From Panagrolaimus kolymaensis (lineage: Eukaryota; Nematoda; Chromadorea; Rhabditida; Panagrolaimidae), in assembly GCA_028622995.1 (NCBI GenBank), contig JAJQJQ010000026.1:2170001-2234000 (forward strand): a stretch of DNA of 64,000 nucleotides, written 5' to 3'. Positions within the stretch are counted from its first letter, which is position 1, and every line of letters starts with the position of its first letter. The notes under the pieces were generated by a model, which searched no databases, was not told the DNA's origin, and worked only from the letters and a program-made list of their open reading frames with translations. Both the position numbers and the translations under genes were made by a program. Shown one piece after another: positions 1 to 12,098 of this stretch.

Positions 1-465
1 AGTGCTTCGGCAGCAAGAAAATTATTAGATACTGATGGCCCAGAAAAAAGTTTACTGTAACATATCCATCCTTCTCATTCTACTTCTCTCCTTCATTTCC
101 CTAACTATCTTTCTTAGTGTGTAATAACTTAACATTTATATCAATCAAAAAATTAAAATTATCAATAATATCTTCTACTTACTTATGATCTTAAAACAAA
201 ACAGAAAAAAATGTAAATAATACCGGTGTTTATATTTAATAATTTTTTATTGTTATTGTATATGTAAATATATTTATGTATGTAAATCAAAGTCAAAAGT
301 TAAATTTTTTTTTGGTTTTTCAATGTTTTTTTTTATTATTTCTCAATGTGTGTGTGCCAAATAATGCATAAATAATATTCGTCATTTTTTATTTTGACTA
401 TGTACAACGACAACGATGACAAATAACAAGAAAATTGAAATTTTTATGTGGGAAAAGTTAAGTTT
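1..465. other. 3' flank of the K+ channel gene, no gene seen
   Basis: AT-rich sequence downstream of the minus-strand channel gene. It contains several possible AATAAA-type poly(A) signals on the minus strand but no coding signal that I can support. It may hold the 3' UTR. Confidence 0.6.
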
Positions 466-3082
466 TTACACTATTTCACTTATAGCTCGAAGTCTAAGAA
501 TTTGTTGTTGTGATCCACCGCTTCCAGTAGTAACTACTGTTGGTGGTGGTGGTGGATGGGATGGAGCCATTCTATCACTTTGAACTCGCCGCACTATTGC
601 TTCAGTTGGGCGAAAATAATGCACATCTGCAAGGTATAAATAATATTTTATTTTTCCTCGAAATAATAATAAAAAAAAGTGATAGACCTTGATGTTCGGG
701 GACATTACAAAACGATGCAGTCCTTGAAGAAGACGAATGATTTCTGACTTTTGGTTGTTGTGGTTCTTGTTGGTTTTGAGGAGCTGGATAAAAATCAAAT
801 GTTTGAGATCTAGGCCGTCGTTCAACAGCTGGGCCACTTCTTAAAATACCCAGCGTAGGTCGAAGATTATCTATTCTTTCATCGATTAAAGAATTGGTTC
901 GGGTTCTCATTCGTGAGGATGCAAACATTTTTTGACCTAATTTAGTATTTTGTGGTTCTAACCTTTCACCAATTTTTTCTTCCTCCTCATCATCAAATAT
1001 AGGCAAAGCAAGAGCCAAGAGCTATAAAAAGAAAGTAAGAAAAAAAGAAGATTAAATTAAAAATGCAAAGCAAAAAATATATAAAAATATAAAAAGTTAT
1101 TTACTTGAATATTTGGACCTAATATTTTAAACGTATTATATCCTTCTCTTCCGTGTCGATGAAAATGAATATTTTCAAGCCATCCTTCAAGGGCATCAAC
1201 GCCATAAAGAAATTTTCTTTCCATTTTTTCGTATACGGTACTATTAACTACGCTTAAAAGTGCCAAGCCGAAGAGAAACATAATCGCCAAAACAGGACTA
1301 TATTCAATATTATTGGGCATGACATCACCTAAGCCAATTGTACTCATTGAAATAAAACTAAAAAAAGAAACAATTATTTTTAGGTAACTCAAAATTTAAT
1401 TTTCATGGAAGAATTAAAATGAGTTTTGCGGAGGATAAAATTTTAGTTTTAAAAGAAACTCACGAAAAATACAATGCATCTCCTGTCGATAACCCTGGAG
1501 TAATGCCATCGTGATAATCAAAAAGTGCGATAATCAATGCACAAATAACCAAATAAATCACTACCATGGGAATAGATAAAAATAATGGAAAATCTTTATC
1601 AACATAATTATCATTTCTTTCCCTTCGAAGAATAAATTTAAAAAATAAATTTATTAATTTTCGGCAAGCTCTTCTAAAACCATTATATGCTTTGGTAAAA
1701 AATCGTAACAGCACACGTCCAACATCCGAAAGTACCACGAGCATTAAAGGAATACCGATGGTGGCATAAATGATTGCACAGACTTTTCCCAGAGGTGTTT
1801 GAGTTGCAATTGTTCCATATCCGATCGTTGTAAATAATGTCATTGCTTAAATTTGTAGTTTTTTTTAAAGCCTTTTTTATTCCTTTTATGTCTCATTTTT
1901 GTTATTTATGCTAATTTTTAAGTTTCAGAAAATAGAATATATTATTCGATGTTTTAAGGAGCGAAAAACAAACATAAAAGCATAGTTTTCTGTTTTAGAA
2001 AAAAAAAGTTATCAAAAATCGATCAACTTTTTTATGACCACTATTAAAAATGTTCTTAAAAAAGCAATTAAAAATGTAAATAGCTTTAAAATAATAGCAT
2101 ACCATAAAATACTGCACTTGAATAATACCATGTTAATCTCATATTTATTCGTTCATATTTATGATATACAGAACCCGCATATTTCCCCTCAGCTTTTAAC
2201 ATTTCTCGATAATATTGTCGTATTAGCAATATTACGTCTTCTCGTGCTTCAGGGCTCACTGTGACATTAGCAATTTCAAAAACTTCTTGTGAAAGATTTG
2301 CTATCATACTTGTGAGAACGTGGCGAGTGGCTTCCAAACTTTGGAGTTCATTGCTAGATTCGATCGAAAGAAATAATAAACCTCCGAGAGCTGAGTAAGT
2401 TGCAAGTAAGCCAATTAATATTAAATGTCGAATACCAAATTTATGGTGTATTCTAAAAAATTTATTGTCTTCTAGAGTCTCGAAGAGGAAATGGAAAAAG
2501 GAAATAAATAGTAAACCTTGCCATGTGTTGAAAAACTGATGGTCGCTTTTGATTAAAAACATTTCGTCTAACAGCTTTGGGGTCCACACCGATTTTAGGC
2601 CCAAAAAGTCCCATGCCATCTTGAGCTTCCATTTTGATAGCTCCATGTTCAGTCATATACTCGTTTATCACCTAAAATAAAAAATTGATTAAATAATAAT
2701 TTTAAAATTTTTAAAAAATAAACAAAACACTTTACTTGTATCGATTTCCTTCTAGCTGTTAATTTACTAAATTCATTGGATTTATTTTTAATTATGGGAT
2801 GAAGGATTGGCTCCTGATTTGGGGTATCAACATAAAAATGATCTTCGTAATGGGTATTATTGTCTTTCAAATTGCTTTCATCCTTCTCTTCCTGATCATC
2901 ATCGTTTGATTCGTTATGAACAAAACCAACATGCTTTCTTCTTTGTCGATAATGTTCTAAAAAATAATTAGAAATTAAAAAAATCAATGACCAAAAAAAG
3001 TAATTAATTTTTTACGTGGTAACTCAATTTCGCTGCTACTAGATACCGCTTCACTCAAAGATCCAATTTTTTCATTTTCCAT
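466..3082 (-). CDS. Two-pore-domain (TWK family) potassium channel
   Basis: K2P channel of the plasma membrane passing background K+ current. Eight exons splice cleanly (3082-3016, 2956-2736, 2671-2517, 2452-2103, 1845-1464, 1357-1105, 1021-688, 626-466) to 640 aa. About 170 hydrophilic, acidic N-terminal residues precede TM1 (starting near HLILIGLLATYSALGGLLF), then a long extracellular loop with possible N-glycosylation sites. The first pore has TTIGYG (split over the exon 4/5 junction) and the second STIGLGD, the two selectivity filters of a K2P subunit. Two more hydrophobic segments flank the second pore. The cytoplasmic tail of roughly 200 residues has a DDEEEE stretch, Arg/Ser-rich sequence and a run of five prolines. 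TWK family membership is firm; nematodes have dozens of twk genes and I cannot say which orthologue this is. Confidence 0.9.
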
Positions 3083-3859
3083 AATAAATTTTTTTACAAT
3101 CACCACGCAAAATCAAAAATAAATTTTGTGAAAAAAATCTTCTTTTGTCCGAAATTTATTTCAATCTTCATCGATAAACACGAACGTAAGTAGCCGCCAA
3201 CCATTTTTTTGACGACTTTGATAAGCTTCCAGGAAAGTTTTACGACTTTTTTTAATAGTCGTAAAATATTCTTTTTATTTAGCATTGTCAAAAAAAGGAT
3301 ACATGATCAAAATAATCAAGTATATAAACTCAACATCGCGTGATTGTGTATTCTTGGTTGTTATGTAAAAAAACATTTTTTTTTGTATTTATAAGTAAAT
3401 GGTGTAATTTACAAAAAGCGGCTTTCTACAATCATACTTTAACAAGCTTATACAGAATCAACATTTAGAGAGGTTGAATCATCTTAGCTCAAAAAAGTGT
3501 TAAAAAATATTTTGAACTTTACAAAGAAGATTACAACAACAAAAAAAACAACAAAAAAAGTCATCGATTTCTTTCTTTTTTTTTCTTCAACCTTTATGTT
3601 GTTTGTTTGGTTCGAAGAAGAAAATTTGCTTAAAAACTTTCGGATAAAATGTCAAGTTTGTGATGTATTTATTTTTTCTAAAAAGGTTCAAACAGAGATA
3701 CAAACAGGAGAGAATGAAAAATACAAGCTTACAAGCTATGGTAAAAAATAGAATTTAAAAATAGGTTTGCTTTAACGAACGCGTATTAAAAAATGATAAA
3801 ATGTTTCAGAGTTTCTTATTAAGCTTGCATCATTTGAAGGCAAGTTTTACAAACATTTA
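3083..3859. other. Intergenic, no gene seen
   Basis: AT-rich spacer holding the upstream region of the K+ channel gene and the 3' flank of the next minus-strand gene. The short reading frames here are Lys/Phe-rich with no family resemblance and are unlikely to be genes. Confidence 0.6.
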
Positions 3860-5316
3860 TTAAATCATTTCGTTGAAAGCTTTGAAAGCAAATTTTATGC
3901 TTTTGAATAACTTGAATATCATCGGGATTTTCTTCTTTGACATCTTTTTGGGCGCGACGCTAATAATGTTTTTCATTTCTTGAAGAACTTCCACAACTGC
4001 GACTTTTGATGTTGGAGTGAGCCATTCAGCGCCATATTTATCGATCATTTCATCATAAATATTTTTGTTTAAACCGTATCCGCTTGCAAGTTCAGCTAAA
4101 AGTAAGAAATCGCCTTTAGCCATGCATGAATTAAATTTCATAAGAAAAATTCCATCATTTCGAATTCGATTATAAACCTTTCCAAAGCAATTAAGTTGAG
4201 GCTAGCAAATAAGATAAAAACCAATTTGAGGCATAATAACTTTTTCAAAAAAAATAATTCTAGCAATATACTTTTGATGCATGGTTGCAAGCATGTTCAA
4301 AGCATCTTTGAGGTTATCAGGAAAAGTTTTGATTGGATGAAGGCATTTGTTGGCACAGCTTTTTTTAGTTTCAACCGAATAAATTTTTTCCAAACCTTCC
4401 ATTGCACCTTCGAAAAACTTTTCATAAACAGCTTGAAAATCATTGAGTTGTTGTTGATCATGGCTTTCATTGAGATCTGCATACAATTGATATGATTGAC
4501 CAATCAAAAAACCTTTTTGAGATTTTTTTAAAAGTTCCAAAAGTTTGGCTTGAGCGTTTTCAATATCTTTTACCACAAGTTTTTGTAAAACAAAAATTCG
4601 TTCATAAAGGAGTTCAACAACGTGAAAATACTCATCCTGAAATATAGTAAAGCATAAAATTAGTTGTTGCGTAGTTTAAGAATATAAAATTAAAACTTAC
4701 AAATGCATCTTGAGTTAAATTCAAAGTTGCAAAAATGTCATAACAAAATGTTAATTTAACTAGCGTATCATGATCGATGACGTCTTCAAATATTTTAAGG
4801 TATGGAAAAGATCTTCGGAGAACACTTTCTTTTTTTTTGGCAAATATCGATACTATCGTTCGTTAAAGATGGAATCCCTTTTTGAAAGAAAAGACGGCTA
4901 TAAGTTACTTTCCAATTACCATTAAAATCAAAACCAGGATTGCCAATAATTTTTCGTCGAATGGAAGATCCATTTGAAAGAAATTGGATTTCATTTTTAT
5001 TGAAATTATTCAAATAAGCATTGAATTTTTCATGATGGATGTTTGAATCTTTTAACATCCAAATCATTTCAACCGTCTTTAATGCCATATATTTTTTGTT
5101 GATGTTATCCAAACGAAGAGAAATTAAAGCGGCAACTCTAAATAAATTTTTTTTTAATAATTAAAAATCAAATTCCAAAAGGATTTATTACTTTTCGACA
5201 ATGCAATCTCCACCATGAGGATTAATTTTAGTTTCCACGATCATTTTGGAAGCAACCATAACTTTTTGATTTTCATCATTCATAGTAGGTGGGGCAGTTG
5301 GAGTATTTTTTGACAT
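3860..5316 (-). CDS. Unrecognised protein, tentative five-exon model
   Basis: I do not recognise this gene. The frame that stays open is 5316-5192, 5137-4920, 4852-4701, 4636-4241, 4201-3860, giving 410 aa. Two of these joins are uncertain. The 4919-4853 intron is needed to get past a nine-A run; without it the frame shifts there and stops. The 4240-4202 intron is only 39 nt with a weak GTTATT donor; without it an in-frame TAG sits at 4204-4202. The product looks soluble and mainly helical, rich in Lys, Asn and Phe, with no signal peptide or membrane segment. The C-terminal half (LLYERIFVLQKLVVKDIENA onward) looks amphipathic. Either this is an intact gene with one very short intron or a decaying copy with two lesions. 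Confidence 0.5.
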
Positions 5317-5701
5317 GACTGAAAAAAAATAATGCTAAAGGTTTTGTTTCGAAAGCAAAAAAAGTGTAAAATGAAAAAGCACAGAAATATAAAACTGAAG
5401 AAAAAAATGAATGTTGCAAATTGCAATCACACAATCGATTCGATTAAATGCCAGATCTTAGTAAAAAAAAACAGGACAAACTGTTTTTTATTTTTGCGCT
5501 AAAACCCTGCCCTTTTCAAATACACCGATTTGAAACACCTTTTTGTTGGTTTTTTTATGATACATTTTGGCGATTTTGTTTTGATACACAAAAAAAATAC
5601 ATATAAAGAAGAAGAAAAGAAGAAGCATTAAACAAAATTATAATTTTTATGATAAATCCTTTAAGTATAAGATGAATAATATTGAATCAGAAATAATTTA
5701 T
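5317..5701. other. Intergenic spacer, no gene seen
   Basis: AT-rich spacer between the unrecognised gene and the DNase II gene. No further coding or RNA signal seen. Confidence 0.6.
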
Positions 5702-6901
5702 TTAGCAGGAATTTTCTGTTAAGAAAATAGGTCTATAAACATCCCAAACTTTTTTCATTTGAATACAAACTGTGCCACCACCGCGGACAAATTGGGATTG
5801 CTGAAATTTTAATTTTTGTCATACCCCCTTTTTTGAAAAGTTAATTTTTTACCCATCGATTGATATCTCCAATACAAACATAAGGTTTGGATGAATTTGA
5901 GCTTATAGCAAGTTTGGAATGATCATTGGTATATTTAAATTGCGAAGTTTTTCCAACTTTTAAAGTTTCGACATCCAAAACAACATATTTTGCGCTGCAA
6001 TCAAGTGCCACTGGGGTTCCACTTCCACGTCTCCAAGTTTCAACATAAAGTGAAGCTTGCAATGATGGAGCAACCAAGACATTGTATAAATCTTGATTAA
6101 AATCGGCTGATTTTGCAAAAGAAGTAAATTGTTGGCCTTCACGAGTTTTGAGTGTGACAGTGCTTGAAAATGGTGAACCCTTTTTAAACCCGCCACCAAT
6201 CACTTTTGCGAGATCTGGATTACCGCTTGCCATTGATGTTGATAATTGGGAGCTGTAAATCTTTGGATGATTAAAATACAATTGTGTGCCTATTTTAGTT
6301 AATTCTTCATAATTAAAAGTCATGCAAAGCATGGATTGAGCATAGTCTGCTCCATTGCAAGGGTATCTATAATCTTCAGCTGGTGGAAATTTCGGAACAG
6401 AATGAACTAGCCAAAATCCGCCTGTTTTATCAAAGTATAGAACACCCTTATTATGACCAAATTGAACTCGATTTAAAAATTTTGTTCGATTTGCATAATA
6501 AAGATCATCCAAAAGTTCAAGGGTTTCTTCAGCTTCTTCGTCATTGTACATCACATGTGAAGAATTTGGATTGACTTTATTGTCGTAAAGTTGTTGGAGA
6601 GTATAAGCAAAAGCCTTAATAACAACATTAATTCAGAAATTAAATATAGTTAAAAGCATACCTGTTGTTTGCTATTCATATCATTAGGGCTTGGAGCGAG
6701 TGAATTAGTTTTAACATCCATATAATAAAAACCTACGCCATCGCCAATTCCTTGGATACTATTATCTTTTTCTTTTGGCATTTTATAACCCATAAACCAA
6801 TCAACATCATTATTATTTTGATCTTTACAACTCACAGCAGCAACAGTTGGAAGAATAGTAAAAAGGAAGCAGAAGCCAAGAACCTGCAACAACCAAAACA
6901 T
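5702..6901 (-). CDS. Deoxyribonuclease II
   Basis: Acid endonuclease of lysosomes or the secretory route that degrades DNA of engulfed corpses and food; the C. elegans relatives are nuc-1, crn-6 and crn-7, and I cannot tell which is orthologous. Three exons (6901-6662, 6614-5853, 5800-5702) give 366 aa, the normal family length. A hydrophobic signal peptide ends near ILPTVAAVSC, followed by the conserved VDWFMGYKMP. Both catalytic HxK motifs of the PLD-like pseudo-dimer are present: GHNKGVLYFD (H134, K136), next to GGFWLVHSVPKFP, and DHSKLAIS (H312, K314). The last exon restores the C-terminal VRGGGTVC motif, so the frame should not be ended at the stop just inside the second intron at 5841. 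No missing key residue, so an active enzyme is expected. Confidence 0.93.
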
Positions 6902-7274
6902 TTTGAATTTCGCTTTTTAAAAGTTGGAAAAATGTAGTCCATATTTATTGTAGCTTTATATCCTTGCGTTTTTTTAACCTAAAGAATTAATCTTTTATAA
7001 TCATTTTAATATAACGCATATGAATGAAAGTAACTGAAGTATTTTGCTAAAATTAAAGGCGATAGATTTAATACTTATTGATTTGAAGTGATAACAAAAA
7101 AAGCTTTATCAAATTGCACCAATTGTAATAATAGAAATTTATTTTCCATTGTTACTTAGCTTTAACAAAAAAAATTCATAATTTATTATAGATTTACATT
7201 CATTTTACATAAAAATTATTTCATCAATAGAATCAATGGTAACAAGAATATCAGATAAGTTTAAATAAAAAAAC
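6902..7274. other. Intergenic, no gene seen
   Basis: AT-rich spacer holding the DNase II promoter region and the 3' flank of the methyltransferase-like gene. Nothing further seen. Confidence 0.6.
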
Positions 7275-8720
7275 TTAAACACTTTTGTTTTTCAACATTT
7301 CTGTAAATTGCGGATCAAATTCAACGCCTTCGTAAAGCTTTAAATAAATTCGCTCTGGTATTTTTTTAAAAAGTGAATGAAATTCATTGCGTGTATTAAT
7401 ATTTATAGCTCTATCCGTGCAAACCAAAACATAATTACGTATAGCTTTTAAATAAAAGCATGTTGAAAAATGAGCTGAATAAATATCAAAAAGCTAAAAA
7501 AGTATATAATATTTTTTTAACTTAATTTAGTAATAAAAAAACCTTTTTCAAATTTGGGTTATTATCAGCAAAATTTTTTGGAATTACATTTGCGGTTATT
7601 GTTCCATCAGGTTTAAGATTCCTTTTTAAGTTTTGAATTACATTTGAATCAAAAAATGGGGCGATGGGAGCAATGTAATCTTCATCCCAGTTCAATGAAG
7701 AACAATCAATTAAAATGGAATCATAAAGTTCGGTTACATTTTTAATATTCCGATTTTGAAGAAATGCAATTGCATCATCCACTATGAAAGTTTGAAATTC
7801 TGATGGTTTTGAATCAAACCATTTTTGTGAAATATAGCACATTGTAGGATCAATTTCTACCGATGTAACTATTGGCTAAAAAGCTATAAGTTTGAAGCCA
7901 CTTATTAATTGTATTAAATTAACGAGTACCTGATTTTCGAAGGTGGAAAGAAAATTATTTATTGCACCACCTCCTAAACCAAGAACTAAAATTGATTTAT
8001 GAATGGTGTTTTCATTTTTCAATGAGCCTGTGAGAAAACAACCAAGGAGCATAGCCCTAAAAACGGTAATGAACTGCTAATTGACTTTAGAGAAAATCAT
8101 AAAAATTTACTTAGCATATTTGCTATCAAAATTTTCTTTATCTATGATTAATTTAGTTTGGTCTTCCAATAATAATGTTCTTGTTAAAGTTCCTCCGCAT
8201 CCGATAGCTTTGTCATCAGCTTCAGATGAAACTGAACGTATAATTAATCCTTTGGCTCTAAAAATTAGATATCATCAAGTGGGATTTTTAAAATAAAACA
8301 ATTTCTAACATATTTGTGTCAATAATTGAATAAAAATTATTTGTAAATCGGCTATAAACAATTTCTCTAAGAGTAGAATTAGAACAAAGATGTCCCCAGT
8401 ATGGTTTGGAACAACGTGGCTTTAAAGAAGTCAAGTTAAACTTATCGTCCTCTTTTTTGTTTAAAATCTAGAAATACATTTTTTAGAAATTAATAAATCG
8501 TCAAAAAACTCATATGTACAGGAAGAATTTTAATTTTAGGCCAAAAATATTTACAAGATGAATAAAGCTTTAACAAAATTTTGTTCGATGCTTGTTCACA
8601 AAGAAAAGAAATGATTCCAGCTGGTAATGAAAAGCTTTGTGTGGCAGCATCTTTTAAGAAATAATTTTCAAAGTCAGATTTGTTTTCTGCGATATTGAGG
8701 GCGGAAATATTTAAATCCAT
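7275..8720 (-). CDS. Spermidine-synthase-fold methyltransferase-like protein
   Basis: Six exons (8720-8520, 8467-8310, 8257-8111, 8056-7930, 7875-7543, 7493-7275) give 394 aa with an exact frame. The middle carries a class I SAM-binding Rossmann core: motif I ILVLGLGGGAINNFL, the acidic strand-2 end VTSVEIDPTM, an acidic-turn motif FIVDDAIAFL and the strand-4 motif YDSILIDCSS. This order matches the spermidine synthase/METTL13-like group. Polyamine-site residues cannot be confirmed by eye, and nematodes have many members without known substrate, so I call it methyltransferase-like, not spermidine synthase. The N-terminal 150 residues include several Cys and resemble no domain I know. No signal peptide is evident. 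Intron lengths are 45-55 nt, typical of this genome. Confidence 0.8.
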
Positions 8721-9110
8721 TTTTCTATAAAAATAAAAAGAATTATTTCGACATGTTTTCCTTTAATTTTTTTACAAATAAAAACACAATCTGAACTTTA
8801 AAAAAAATTATATATAAAAACGCAGTTTGTTTTTATGCTAGAAATGACGAAGGGGTGCGTCAATTTATGAGTAATTCCGATCCGTCGTTAATGGTTAATT
8901 TTATAAACCTTGACTGACGTTAAAAAAAATAATAATTTTGTAAATAAAACAAAAAATCATCATTTTTTTTAAGTCAGAAGGTTGAAAAAAGAACGGTTTT
9001 CAGTAAATTTCACATTAAACATGTCTTATTTTTTTATTTCAAAATTTGTGATATTGTGAAATCAATAATAAAGAAAATATAATTTATTTGTTTCGTTTAA
9101 ATCAAAAAAT
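8721..9110. other. Intergenic, no gene seen
   Basis: AT-rich spacer between the methyltransferase-like and arrestin-domain genes. No coding or RNA signal found. Confidence 0.6.
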
Positions 9111-10673
9111 TTAATTATTGAGATCATTATAATAAATATATTTTGGTGTAAAACCTATGCTTTTATCATCTTTATCTTCCACCAGAGTTCCTTTTCCAAA
9201 AACTGAATCACCGTAACTCAATGAACCTAAAATTTAAATATTTCTAAAACCCATAAATTTGATTTTTATTTACCTGGAATAATCAAAGGTTCTTCTTCAC
9301 TTTTTGGATCATGAGGTTGTGGCGGCGCCAAATATTCTTGAGTTAGTATGGTTGTATTTTGTGGAGGCAAAACATGTCGAACCGGAATCGTTCCAATTAG
9401 TAAAGGTATTTCTCCCGTTATCGATCGATTGAAATGACTTCTTGTCACTATTTTTACCTATAAAATATTCACTCGTTGCGATTTTTTTATATTTCAAAGA
9501 TCACTGTACTTTGAACTGATAATCAACTTGAATAATAGGACAAACATTAAAGCTTGGAACTACTGGTGGAATTGCAAGCATTCGCATATAAGTGGAAGTA
9601 CTATTTTTTGATACCTAAAACTTTTTTTCATGGGATAACATGACTCTCCTTTTGAAATCCAACCTTAAATTCTTCAAGATAATGAACGACTGTTCGACTT
9701 TCTTTTTTCTTTTCTGTATCACTGTGACGTGTTCCTAACCCATAATGAAAGTGATGAAGTCGACCTCGATGAGCCGTGTATGTCGTAACTTCCATTAAAG
9801 CTGTTTCTATTCTTGTAACATCTTTAGATGTTCCATTTGTTATTTCAACAGTGAGAACAATACTTTCACCTGGAACAAAGCCACATTTTGAAAGAGTTAC
9901 CTAAAAATAAAATTAAAGAAAAGACACTCGTGGCTCAAGCTGATAACAACTAAAAAAATAGACTGACTTTAGTGTTAAGTTCTCCATGCTTAAAACAAAG
10001 AAAACCAATTTGTTTATCAAAATTTTTAGTCATTGGAAAAGCTGAATAATAAACAGAATTCAAATCAAAATGAGGTAATACAGTAAATCCAGTTCGCGTG
10101 GTATCATCAAATTTCCATGGCCTATCAATTTTAGCTTTGCAATAATATCGAATAAACCCCGCATTTCCTGTAACAAAAAGAAGTAAAAAAGAATTTTTGC
10201 AAGTTTGTGAAAAGCTGCAAAAAACAAATTGCAACAACAATGACAAACCTTCAAAACTTGGTGGACAATTGAGAGGAAGTGTAAAAAGAAACGGAAATCG
10301 ATGAATACCAGGAGGTAAAATTTTTTCTCCATCTTTTCCATGCCAAACTATAGCTTGAGTATCAATATACGTATCATCAGCCGAATATGGAATAGCTTCA
10401 CTATGAGTGGAACGATTACTATAAAAAAGTCACAAAAATTGATAAAAGAAACTTTAGAAAAATCGCATACGAGCTATATTGTTCCCAAACAGTCCATGAA
10501 GTCCTGGATTTTCCAATCATATTAACCACTACAGCTTTGGCTTTAACTCCCTCTTTTAGTTGAATAACTACATTCCCATGAACTACGTCACCAGGTGCAT
10601 AAACACAAGTTAAAGAATCATATTCAATAGTAAAATTTTCAATACCTAAAAATTTTACAACTTTTCCCAACAT
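9111..10673 (-). CDS. Arrestin-domain-containing protein (alpha-arrestin)
   Basis: Cytosolic adaptor of the ARRDC/alpha-arrestin type, expected to link membrane cargo to ubiquitin ligases and sorting. Seven exons (10673-10471, 10418-10249, 10167-9968, 9900-9664, 9614-9510, 9457-9274, 9226-9111) add up to 404 aa. The arrestin-N half shows the early YAPGDVVHGNVVIQL strand and the PPGIHRFPFLFTLPLNCPPS signature, followed by GFIRYYCKAKIDRPW. The arrestin-C half starts near CGFVPGESIVLTVEITNGTS and ends with strand motifs around IPVVPSFNVCPIIQVDYQFKV (read in pieces). The tail contains Pro-rich segments (APPQPHDP) but I see no clear PPxY ubiquitin-ligase motif. Nematodes have an expanded arrd family; the exact member is not determined. 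Confidence 0.9.
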
Positions 10674-12098
10674 TTTGTTTTTTCAATTTAAAATAACCTC
10701 TATCAAGAAGAGCAAGTTTGAGGGTTAAATGTGGTAAATGGGATGCCATAATAAATATTTTACTTCCACAAAAAAAAATTATGGAAGCTGATTGATTATT
10801 CGACCAACAAAAAAGCCATATGCAAAATAAATATTTGCAAAAAAAAAAAGAATAGAGAGGGAAAAAATATATATAATTTGGCTAATAGTATCTATCTTGT
10901 TATGAATAAAGTTCAGCTTCCAAACAAGCAAAGTTCAACAAAAAAATACATCAATAAAAGTGCATTTTGAAGGGGAGCTCGTATCTAAAAAGCATCTGTA
11001 AAACTTAATTATAAAAAAGTCAAAGCTTTCTGAAAAAAAAAAGTTCAACAATTTAGTTTCCTCTTTTTCAAGTTGATTAATTTAGCTGTTTTTCAACAAA
11101 CAAAAAAGTCAAAAAAACAAACTTATAAAAAGCCATAAAAAAATTTTTGCCGAAGAAAATGAAAGCAAAAAAAGGAAAAATCTGAATAACATGCTTTTCT
11201 TTCTTCCTTCTTTTTTTATTATTATTATTTCTTATACCAACAACAACTACCAAGCCTTTCTTTTTTGGCCACCAAAGCTTTATAAACTTTCCATGATGCG
11301 GAAAAGCCCAAGCATAAGCATAAGCTTATAATCATTGAAGCATGATGAATCAAATTTTTTTTTATTTTATTTTGTTGCTTTATAGTTTATTCATGTTTTT
11401 TTATATTCTATGTTCTATTATTATTATTACTTTTTAATCTTATCCTTCGAATAATAATATAAATATGCAATCAAGGAAGAAGAAAGGAAAATTACTATTG
11501 CAAACCAAACTTTTTTTTGATTTGTGAAATTTGTTTTTTGAAAGACTGGAATGAAGAAAAAAATCCTCTTTCCAAAGTAAAAAAGAAAGAAAGAACTTCC
11601 TCTTTCAAAAAAAAAAAAAGCTGACGAAAGCATACATACGCTCTCAATAAATCATTTTTTTCTTAATTTTATCTTTTTTGTTTTTGTTTCGATACCAAAT
11701 GAAAAAATGACCTCGAAAAAAGATGATGACAAGAAAAATGAAATGGAAGGCTGAATACTTATCACATTTAAGCGCTTTTTTATTTTTCTCTTTCAATAAT
11801 TTTCCCCGGTAGACAGTGGCACATCTTTTTTAGAAGAGAGAGGAAGAGACAGAATGGGGCGATCATCATTTGAAAGAGTGATAAGAATTTAAAGGCCAGA
11901 GTGCAAGGGCATCGTTGATCGATTTCGATAAAGACAGGCAGTTGTTCGCACACAAAAAAGCAAAGCAAAAAGCAAAAATAAAGATAGATCTTTTTTTCTT
12001 TTCATTCATCTCGTGATCATTCATTTTCATTTCTCTCATTCATTCATTTTTTATTCTTCATTGCTTACAAGTGCAGTGGAGTCATTAAATCAAGAAAA
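10674..12098. other. Intergenic, no gene seen; one TGATAAG site
   Basis: A 1.4-kb divergent promoter region between the arrestin-domain gene (minus) and the phospholipase B-like gene (plus). It is long A and T runs. A TGATAAG word at 11879-11885, about 215 nt before the plus-strand start, matches the nematode intestinal GATA-factor consensus, but a single short word is weak evidence. No gene supported. Confidence 0.55.

Noticed and set aside
4196..4495. 99-codon plus-strand frame
   Set aside because: It is the antisense shadow of the minus-strand unrecognised gene, whose splice signals and upstream exons agree on the other strand.
7275..8720. Calling the protein spermidine synthase
   Set aside because: Only the SAM-binding core is recognisable; the polyamine-site residues cannot be confirmed by eye.
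11879..11885. TGATAAG as a functional intestinal GATA site
   Set aside because: A seven-base match in AT-rich DNA is expected often by chance; mentioned only as a weak hint.
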